DNA of 64,000 nucleotides. Origin: Bradyrhizobium algeriense (lineage in GTDB: Bacteria; Pseudomonadota; Alphaproteobacteria; Rhizobiales; Xanthobacteraceae). The stretch is taken from contig NZ_JAZHRV010000001.1 in NCBI RefSeq assembly GCF_036924595.1, positions 3,286,001 to 3,350,000 on the forward strand, given 5' to 3'. How positions within the stretch are numbered: the stretch's first letter is position 1; the number at the start of each line of letters is the position of its first letter. The position numbers and the translations under genes were made by a program. Of the stretch, positions 57,724 through 64,000 are shown in pieces. The notes beneath the pieces are model-generated. The model saw only the letters and a list, made by a program, of their open reading frames with translations, made no database searches and was not told the DNA's origin.

Positions 57724-58569
57724 TCAGTCCCGCTTGCCCTGCACCCAGTGCTCGAGCATCTGCAGTGCCGTGGCGCGGTCGTCGTCGGAGGCCTTGGCGA
57801 AAGCGCGGTTGTAGCTTTCGCGGATCCAGCTCTCGTCGGGGGCCGCATTGTCGCGCGCCAGCGTCAGCCACATCAGGCCACGGGCCGCCTGCCGCGGCAG
57901 CCGGTCGCCGTTGAACAGCATCTGGCCGAGCATCGCCTGCGCCTGATGCTGGCCCTTCTGGGCGGCCAGACCAAGCCAGCGCGCGCCGTAGCGGAAATCG
58001 TCCCGCGAGGCGTCCGGCGTCTTCAGGTAAAGCCGCGCCAGATCGTACTGCGCGTCGGCGTTGCCGAAATAGGACGCGGCATAGGAGAACATCTCCCGTG
58101 CGCGATCGGTATCGGGCTTGACCTTGGAATTCGGGATGCCGTTGAGGTAGTAGCGCCCCAGCGCCACGAAGGCGTTGGCGACGATCGTCGCCTGCGGCGC
58201 CGACGGGCTGTCCTCGGCATGCGCGTTGGCGATGCGGCTGAAATATTCGAAGGCGCGCAGATCGTCCTGGATGACGCCATTGCCATCGGCATACATCCGG
58301 CCGAGCTTCCACTGCGCGACGGGATGGCCACCCTCGGCGGCGTATTGCAGCGAAGTCAGCGAGGACGCGGCAACCGCAGTCGCCGTCGGCGCTGCGGGCG
58401 GGACCTTCTTCAGGGCCTGGGCCGTGACGGCTTGCGCGGCGGCGGGCTGGCTCCCCATGGGCAGCGTGGCGTCCGGCTTCACCGGCGCGCCATCAAATGC
58501 GAATCCAGGAGCCGCCACCGGCGTGGCCCCCAGCATCAACGCAAGAATGATACGCCTAGATGTCCGCAT
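57724..58569 (-). CDS. exoR: ExoR-like periplasmic Sel1-repeat protein
   Basis: A periplasmic protein of about 281 residues. Signal peptide [20 protein letters not shown], a Pro/Ala linker, then several Sel1/TPR-like helical pairs: [100 protein letters not shown]. Order and spacing, including the G-R-Y-Y-x-x-G-I-P-x-S repeat, match S. meliloti ExoR, the periplasmic inhibitor of ExoS/ChvI that controls succinoglycan and motility. exoS/chvI are not in the window. The start overlaps the ilvD end by 14 bases; GTG 58590 is an alternative. Confidence 0.78.
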   Translation of the reverse strand: MRTSRRIILALMLGATPVAAPGFAFDGAPVKPDATLPMGSQPAAAQAVTAQALKKVPPAAPTATAVAASSLTSLQYAAEGGHPVAQWKLGRMYADGNGVIQDDLRAFEYFSRIANAHAEDSPSAPQATIVANAFVALGRYYLNGIPNSKVKPDTDRAREMFSYAASYFGNADAQYDLARLYLKTPDASRDDFRYGARWLGLAAQKGQHQAQAMLGQMLFNGDRLPRQAARGLMWLTLARDNAAPDESWIRESYNRAFAKASDDDRATALQMLEHWVQGKRD

Positions 58570-60280
58570 AACACTGTTTCTCGTGCGCACCGCCAGGATG
58601 GGTCACAGCCCCATCCACCGCCGGCCCAACCTGTTGGGCATATTTCCATAGCGCACCCGACGTGTGGTTAGTCTGTCGAGGCGCCCATTTGGTTTTACGT
58701 TCGGCGAGTTCGGCGTCGGTCAATTTTACGTTAAGGATTCCGACCTCGGCGTCGATCTCGATAATGTCACCATTTTGCAACAGGGCGATCGGACCGCCCA
58801 CGGCCGCCTCCGGCCCGACATGGCCAATGCAGAACCCGCGGGTGGCGCCGGAGAACCGGCCGTCGGTGATCAGGGCGACCTTGCCGCCCATCCCCTGCCC
58901 GGTCAGCGCCGCCGTGGTCGAGAGCATCTCCCGCATGCCGGGACCGCCGCGCGGCCCCTCGTAGCGGATCACGATGACCTCGCCTTCCTTGTAGGTCCGC
59001 TTCTGGACCGACTCGAAGGCGTCCTCTTCGCGATCGAAGCAACGGGCAGGACCGGTAAATTTCAGCTTCGACATACCCGCGACCTTCACGATCGCACCCT
59101 CCGGCGCGAGATTACCCTTCAACCCGACAACGCCGCCCGTGACGGTGATCGGGTTGTCGGCGGACCGCACCACATCCTGGTGCGGATTCCACTTCACGCT
59201 TTTGAGGTTTTCGGCGATCGTACGGCCTGTGACGGTGATGCAATCTCCGTGGAGGTGGCCATTGTCGAGCAGCGTTTTCATCAGAAGCGGTATGCCGCCA
59301 ACCTCGAACATGTCTTTGGCAACATAACGGCCCCCTGGCTTCAAATCCGCGACATACGGTGTCTTTTTGAAGATTTCGGCGACGTCGAATAAGTCAAACT
59401 TAATGCCGCACTCATGCGCAATGGCCGGTAGGTGCAGCGCAGCATTGGTCGATCCGCCGGAGGCCGCAACCACGGCGGCGGCATTCTCCAGCGAGCGGCG
59501 GGTGACAATGTCGCGCGGCCGGATATTGGCTGCGATCAGCTCCAGAACCTTCTCGCCGGCGGCCGAGCAAAACGCGTCACGAATTTCGTAAGGCGCTGGC
59601 GCCCCAGCCGAGTACGGCAGGGCCAGACCGATCGCCTCGGATACCGTCGCCATGGTGTTGGCGGTGAATTGTGCACCGCACGCCCCTGCCGAGGGGCAGG
59701 CCACCCGCTCGATTTCATCGAGGTCAGCGTCCGACATTTCGCCGACTGAATGCTTGCCGACGGCCTCGAACATGTCCTGCACTGTGACCTGCTGGCCACG
59801 GAAATTGCCCGGCAGAATCGATCCGCCATAAATGAAGATCGAGGGCACGTTGAGCCGGACCATTGCCATCATCATGCCTGGCAGCGATTTGTCGCAGCCG
59901 GCAAGCCCGACCAAGGCGTCATAGGCATGGCCACGGACGGTCAGTTCAACCGAGTCGGCGATGCATTCGCGGGACGGCAGCGACGAGCGCATGCCGTCAT
60001 GGCCCATGGCGATCCCATCGGTCACGGTGATGGTGCAGAATTCGCGCGGGGTGCCGCCGGCGGCCGCGACGCCCTTCTTGACCGCCTGCGCCTGGCGCAT
60101 CAACGAGATATTGCAGGGCGCGGCCTCGTTCCAGCAGGACGCGACGCCGACGAAAGGCTGGTGGATCTGCTGGGTGGTCAGCCCCATCGCGTAGAGATAG
60201 GACCGATGGGGCGCGCGCTCCGGCCCCTCCGTCACGTGACGGCTCGGCAACCTCTTCTTGATGTCGGTTTTGGCGTCCAT
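58556..60280 (-). CDS. ilvD: Dihydroxy-acid dehydratase
   Basis: IlvD dehydrates 2,3-dihydroxy acids to 2-keto acids in branched-chain amino acid synthesis with an Fe-S cluster. The 574-residue protein has [120 protein letters not shown]. The three cluster cysteines are present. ATG 60280 starts [16 protein letters not shown]; an upstream in-frame start at 60328 is rejected. It overlaps the ExoR-like gene downstream. Confidence 0.97.
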   Translation of the reverse strand: MDAKTDIKKRLPSRHVTEGPERAPHRSYLYAMGLTTQQIHQPFVGVASCWNEAAPCNISLMRQAQAVKKGVAAAGGTPREFCTITVTDGIAMGHDGMRSSLPSRECIADSVELTVRGHAYDALVGLAGCDKSLPGMMMAMVRLNVPSIFIYGGSILPGNFRGQQVTVQDMFEAVGKHSVGEMSDADLDEIERVACPSAGACGAQFTANTMATVSEAIGLALPYSAGAPAPYEIRDAFCSAAGEKVLELIAANIRPRDIVTRRSLENAAAVVAASGGSTNAALHLPAIAHECGIKFDLFDVAEIFKKTPYVADLKPGGRYVAKDMFEVGGIPLLMKTLLDNGHLHGDCITVTGRTIAENLKSVKWNPHQDVVRSADNPITVTGGVVGLKGNLAPEGAIVKVAGMSKLKFTGPARCFDREEDAFESVQKRTYKEGEVIVIRYEGPRGGPGMREMLSTTAALTGQGMGGKVALITDGRFSGATRGFCIGHVGPEAAVGGPIALLQNGDIIEIDAEVGILNVKLTDAELAERKTKWAPRQTNHTSGALWKYAQQVGPAVDGAVTHPGGAHEKQCYADI

Positions 60281-61175
60281 CCGCGAAACCTGTTTTCCCC
60301 AGCCATCTCGTGTCGGTCTCGGGAGCAATTTCCCGTCGCCTTCACCGGTGCTGAGGCCAATCAGCTATGAAAGAAATGGTTTCATGGAGGGGTGTGGCCA
60401 AAAAGCGGCGCAAGCAAGAGGCGGGCGGGGTGGTTAACCAAATGTTCGCTTACTGTTGCGGTCACGCAACAATCGTGGCCCGGCGGCAACCTTTATTTGG
60501 CTTTATCGAAGCCGCCCCCGCCGCCCGCTTCGACTGGCCTCCATTGCGAGCGCCGGTCACAACCTGAGGGCGATCGATGGAGAAGTTTCTCCAACGCGAG
60601 ATTCGCGCACGTCATCGCGCGGCCAAACCGAATTTGCGACAACCCACGCGCCGCCGAGAATCGCAAGATGCGATTTGGAATCGCAAGATGCGATTCGAAT
60701 CACATCCCTGCAGCAGCCGATCGTGAGAATCGCGATTGCGCCCACTGAAAATTACAACGCCTGACATCAATCGTGTTCGAAGGGGATCGCGTCATTTTTG
60801 TGCGGCCGGCACTTTTTGCGCCAGCTTTCGCCACGTGACGACGCGGCCTATGACACGCGCGGTCAGTGGACTTATCGTTCAGACGCAAGACATAACAACG
60901 TCGTGCGCGATTTGTCGCAGAGGTTTTGATTGCTGGCGGAAGCGACCGCTGCGCTGAAGACGGATCGCAGGGATGCCTTTCGCGTCACCATATTGCCCCT
61001 ACCCTGCGCAAATCCGCCGCGTGCAGGTCCAGTCACGGGCCCGTTTTGCTGTTCTTCCTTCGATGCGGGTGAGGAGTCACGCCTCACGTCTTGCCCGCGC
61101 GCATCACTTCACGATTCCCAAAATCCGTGGTGGTCGTTTGTAGTTCGTGAGGCCTCTGAGTAAGAGGTTTGAATA
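60281..61175. other. Long non-coding stretch between ilvD and the RTX gene
   Basis: About 895 bases, the longest gene-free stretch here. It holds the ilvD promoter side (60281-60400), a GC-rich middle, the tandem palindromes at 60659-60695, a related AATCGCGATT palindrome near 60730, and a probable long leader for the RTX gene. Open frames in it have no family features. Confidence 0.6.
60659..60695. promoter_or_regulatory. Two tandem identical palindromes
   Basis: AATCGCAAGATGCGATT occurs at 60659-60675 and again at 60679-60695: each is a 7+3+7 perfect dyad, repeated with a 20-base period, about two helical turns, which would place two dimers on the same DNA face. A shorter relative, AATCGCGATT, follows near 60730. 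Strong candidate operator, ~480 bases before the RTX gene and ~380 bases before ilvD. Confidence 0.65.
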
Positions 61176-62132
61176 ATGGCACGCTTCAATCTGAACGGCT
61201 TCCTCGACAACAGCCGCTTCGAGGATTTCTTCGCTAGGTTCGGCGGCGGCAGCTCCGACCATGATCATCTGAACGGGACAACCGGCAACAACATGTTGTC
61301 CGGGGGTGCCAAGGAAGACACGCTCGCAGGCATGGCCGGCAACGACACGCTCAATGGCGGCTCCGGCGCTGACAAGGTGTGGGGCGGCTCGGGCAATGAC
61401 AACCTCTCGGGCGGCTCCGGCGCCGATCTTCTCGTCGGCGGCTTCGGCGCCGACCGGATGGATGGCGGCACCGGCAACGACGTGTTGCTCAGCCGATCGG
61501 ATGCCGGCGAGATGGTCGCGGCACAGGACGGCACGACGCAGATCTTCGCTGAAGAAACCGCCGCGTTCAAGGCGGTCAACGACACCCTCACCGGCGGCGC
61601 TGGCGGCGATACCTTCCGCTTCGAAGGTATGGTGAACGCCAAGGACGAGATTGTCGCCAAGCACGTCAATGCCGACGGCACCATCGACTGGGTTGGCGTG
61701 ACCGGCGAGAACGGCGCCACGCACGATCACTGGGTCGACGGCTTCGGCAACGACGTGATCCGCGACTTCAATCGCGCCCAAGGCGACAAGATCGAAATCT
61801 CGGCGCACACCGCCGAGGTCAAGTCGATCGAGCACAAGGACAGCAACGGCGACGGCAAGAACGACTACAGCGTGATCACCGTCATCAGCCAGCAAGGCAA
61901 CGCCGGCGCCCATGACGAGGATCTGCTCGGCACCATCACGGTCTACGGCAACCTGGTGAAGCAAAGCGACATCAATGTTACCCAGACGGTATATGGCGCC
62001 TACGAGAAGGTGGGCGAACTCAACGGCGCGCACTTCGAACTGGAGGACGACGGCGTGCTAGCTGGTGGCGGCACCGACGGCGGCCACCACAATGAAGCGA
62101 CGGCGATGGCCAACATGGCCATGTACGGCTAA
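61176..62132 (+). CDS. RTX-type calcium-binding protein
   Basis: A 318-residue protein with no N-terminal signal. Residues ~30-110 hold glycine/aspartate nonapeptides (GGxGxDxLx): GTTGNNMLSGGAKEDTLAGM, AGNDTLNGGSGADKVWGGSG, NDNLSGGSGADLLVGGFGAD, which form a calcium beta-roll. Residues ~125-270 form a second domain (FKAVNDTLTGGAGGDTFRFE, VDGFGNDVIRDFNRAQGDKI). Secretion would need a type I system, none of which is near. Acidic composition fits an extracellular calcium-binding role. Preceded by a long untranslated region, followed by a terminator. Confidence 0.88.
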   Translation: MARFNLNGFLDNSRFEDFFARFGGGSSDHDHLNGTTGNNMLSGGAKEDTLAGMAGNDTLNGGSGADKVWGGSGNDNLSGGSGADLLVGGFGADRMDGGTGNDVLLSRSDAGEMVAAQDGTTQIFAEETAAFKAVNDTLTGGAGGDTFRFEGMVNAKDEIVAKHVNADGTIDWVGVTGENGATHDHWVDGFGNDVIRDFNRAQGDKIEISAHTAEVKSIEHKDSNGDGKNDYSVITVISQQGNAGAHDEDLLGTITVYGNLVKQSDINVTQTVYGAYEKVGELNGAHFELEDDGVLAGGGTDGGHHNEATAMANMAMYG

Positions 62133-62157
62133 GCCGAAAACAACAAGGCACGATCAC

Positions 62158-62186
62158 GGACAAGGGCCGCCTCCCGGCCCTTGTCC
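62158..62186 (+). terminator. Hairpin after the RTX gene
   Basis: Perfect 11-base arms GGACAAGGGCC / GGCCCTTGTCC around a short loop, 26 bases after the stop; no long T run follows. Confidence 0.78.
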
Positions 62187-62715
62187 TCCAGCGTCCGGTG
62201 TCGATTCAATCATCACCGGGCGCTGGACTGCGTGGATGGGTCCCACTGCTCGCGCGCCGCTGGGTATCGATCGCGTAGCCGCAAGAGCGCAGCGATATGC
62301 GGGAAACTTCGAAAATCCCGGATGTCGCGGAGCCTGTCATCACTGTGCGAGCGCAGTTGCGCTCGTCACTGGGCGCGCATTCGCGCGACCCGTCGTCCGG
62401 CGCACGATAGCGACATTCGCTTCTCCACGTGCGCATAGCGGCTAATCCGCCGCTTCGTCCGCGGTCGAAGCGATGCCACGCGCCGCTATCTGGCGTAAGC
62501 CTTGGAATTCCTTATTGGCACGACTGCGCGGCGTTACGCCGGGAACTGTTGGGTTCCATTCCCATTCGCCTCATTTTGCACGCGTTTGTTGCCTTGAAGT
62601 GACAATTGCAAATCTTGGGTTGTGGCATCTTTCGAACAGGTCAAGGCCACAAGCATCGTGCGATCTCTTGGCTTTGACGGCGTTTGTGACGTGGGTTTCG
62701 CAGGGGGACCATGGA
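62187..62715. other. Non-coding stretch between the RTX and transglycosylase genes
   Basis: About 530 bases. Contains the family D repeat at 62331-62392 and otherwise no gene or clear hairpin. A purine-rich GGGGGACC lies just before the transglycosylase start. Confidence 0.5.
62331..62392 (-). repeat. Family D repeat (copy 2)
   Basis: Reverse complement of 57575-57637 with only a few changes (AGCCTGTCATCACTGTG..GCGCGACCCG). The two copies are ~4.7 kb apart in opposite orientation, flanking ExoR-like, ilvD and the RTX gene. Confidence 0.85.
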
Positions 62716-64000
62716 ATGAACCGGTGCTTACGCTCGCTGTCTTGTTTTTTCACGGTAGCTGGGCTCGCCCTCTTCTCGACGGATGCGACCGCGCGGGCCA
62801 GCCATAAGCCACACACCCAGAAGGCGCACGAAGCGACCAGGAAGTCGCACGTGAAGGAGGCTCATCCTCATCGCAGCGCTGCGTCCGGGAAACGCCGGCA
62901 CGCCAAACACGCTTCCGCACAACGCAAGCCGAAGCCGTCGAAGGCTTCGCCTGCTCCCAGCGAGGCCATAGCTCCGCTGACGGGCGATCTTGCGCTGGTG
63001 AAGGAAGCCATCGATCTCGCGCGCAAGGCAAAGACCGAAGAGGCGACGGCCATAAGGAACAGGATCGCGGACCCGGCGGCGCAGAAGCTCGTCGAGTGGT
63101 TCATCCTGCGCCACCCGGCGACGACCGCGACTTTCAGCCGCTACGCGGCGTTCATCGCCGCCAAACCGGAATGGCCGAGCACCGCGTTGCTGCGCCGGCG
63201 CGCAGAGGCGCGGCTGTGGGAGCAGCGCAGCGATGCGGCGACGGTCCGCGGCTTCATTGGCGATCGACCCACAAGTGCCAAGGGCAAGTTGGCGCTGGCG
63301 CGCGTGCTGCTCGCAGAGGGTGATCGGGACGGCGCGGCTCGGCTGGCCCGCGACGCATGGCGATCGGACGAATTGTCGGAGCCCCTGGAGGCCGCAGCGC
63401 TCGAGACGTTCGGCGATCTTCTAACCCGCGACGACCACCGTGCGCGCATGGACAGGCGCATCGGCGCCAAGGACCTCGCCGGCGCGAAGCGCGCCGCGAA
63501 GCGCCTCGGCGACGACGAGCTTGCGATCGTGAAGGCCTGTGCCGCGGTCAAGGGAAAAGCGGACAAGGCGCTGGATGCGCTCGACGATGTCGCAGCCGAG
63601 GCACGGCAGGATCTCGGCTACACCCTTTGCCGGATCCAGTGGATGCTCGCTCAAAACCGCATTGACGATGCGGCCCGCCTGATGCTGGCCGCGGCACCAG
63701 AGACCATGGCGCTGCAGGACACCGATCAATGGTGGCGCGAGCGGCGCATGCTCGCCCGCAAGCTGCTTGATCAGGACAAGTTCCAGACCGCCTACGATGT
63801 GGTCCGTCCCGCCGCCGCGCCGGACAATGAATATTACCGCGCCGATGTCCACTTCATGTGCGGCTGGATCGCCTTGCGCTATCTCGACGATCCCGCCACC
63901 GCCGCCCGGCATTTCGCCCACATCGATGAGGGACAGGCCAATCCGATCGTGCTGGCACGGGCCAACTACTGGCGCGGACGCGCGGCCGAAGCCCTTGGCC
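62716..64000 (+). CDS. Soluble lytic transglycosylase, N-terminal part (runs off the window)
   Basis: Open from ATG 62716 to the window end (428 codons). Signal peptide (MNRCLRSLSCFFTVAGLALF..), then ~60 residues unusually rich in Lys/His/Arg (HKPHTQKAHEATRKSHVKEA), then the alpha-helical superhelix of Slt70-type enzymes: DLALVKEAIDLARKAKTEEA, IRNRIADPAAQKLVEWFILR, YAAFIAAKPEWPSTALLRRR, LGDDELAIVKACAAVKGKAD, YYRADVHFMCGWIALRYLDD and ARANYWRGRAAEAL. The catalytic SLT domain would lie beyond 64000. The repeating W/Y-x-R-x-A pattern of the U-domain is convincing. Confidence 0.88.
   Translation, partial: MNRCLRSLSCFFTVAGLALFSTDATARASHKPHTQKAHEATRKSHVKEAHPHRSAASGKRRHAKHASAQRKPKPSKASPAPSEAIAPLTGDLALVKEAIDLARKAKTEEATAIRNRIADPAAQKLVEWFILRHPATTATFSRYAAFIAAKPEWPSTALLRRRAEARLWEQRSDAATVRGFIGDRPTSAKGKLALARVLLAEGDRDGAARLARDAWRSDELSEPLEAAALETFGDLLTRDDHRARMDRRIGAKDLAGAKRAAKRLGDDELAIVKACAAVKGKADKALDALDDVAAEARQDLGYTLCRIQWMLAQNRIDDAARLMLAAAPETMALQDTDQWWRERRMLARKLLDQDKFQTAYDVVRPAAAPDNEYYRADVHFMCGWIALRYLDDPATAARHFAHIDEGQANPIVLARANYWRGRAAEALG

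Noticed and set aside
62206..62436. Short minus-strand frame similar to one at 57600
   Set aside because: The similarity comes from the shared family D DNA repeat, not from a protein family.

Overview
This 64 kb GC-rich window looks chromosomal and comes from an alphaproteobacterium, most likely Bradyrhizobium or a close relative in the Nitrobacteraceae. The reasons are several Omp25/RopB-type outer-membrane barrels, the alphaproteobacterial LexA box type (GTTC-N7-GTTC), the secDF / Mth938 / phytoene-synthase-like order, the dgt-argS-SPOR-nagZ-scpAB-tatABC-serS-surE cluster, an ExoR-like protein beside ilvD, and short palindromic intergenic repeats of the kind common in Bradyrhizobium. I see no tRNA, rRNA, CRISPR array, prophage, insertion sequence or conjugation module.

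Layout. 1-7.2 kb: 5' end of gyrA, a DUF2306 membrane protein, ssb, two tandem outer-membrane barrel genes and uvrA; LexA boxes lie on both sides of the barrel pair. 7.2-21.9 kb: accessory genes, including a frameshifted trypsin-like protease, PRC-barrel, YVTN propeller plus MxaD-like protein, AAA ATPase, a third barrel, a tandem-PPC protein with an acyl-CoA synthetase, a 42-residue zinc-knuckle protein, a Tat-exported FAH-family protein, DUF3597, DUF2189, a MltB-type transglycosylase and a DUF1127 protein. 22-30.2 kb: trmFO with a kinase fused to an ANL C-terminal domain, then phytoene-synthase-like / Mth938 / secF / secD / yajC, and a divergent DUF815 ATPase. 30.2-46.2 kb: a long minus-strand housekeeping run (dgt, argS, SPOR, nagZ, scpA, scpB, tatA, tatB, tatC, serS, hypothetical, surE, pcm, nlpD-like). 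Between surE and pcm it is interrupted by three plus-strand genes (response regulator, broken YafY-type regulator, NTF2-like). 46.3-50 kb: erpA, and a LysR regulator divergent from a tartrate-dehydrogenase-type gene and a Bug-type binding protein. 50-57 kb: a secreted barrel, an amidohydrolase, an RND pump with its adaptor, and xthA. 57-64 kb: a broken GNAT gene, ExoR-like, ilvD, a small RTX calcium-binding protein, and the start of a soluble lytic transglycosylase.

Cell-envelope functions recur: Sec and Tat export, three barrels, NagZ, two transglycosylases, a LytM factor, a SPOR protein and RND efflux. DNA maintenance is the second theme (gyrA, ssb, uvrA, xthA, scpAB, dgt). Four genes (protease, YafY, surE, GNAT) each carry what looks like a single-base frameshift. 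Because surE is otherwise fully conserved, sequencing or assembly indels should be excluded before calling them pseudogenes. The most unusual observations are the kinase-ANL fusion, the co-located homologues of two mitochondrial complex I assembly factors, the barrel pair lying between two LexA-controlled genes, and the tandem palindromes upstream of the RTX gene.
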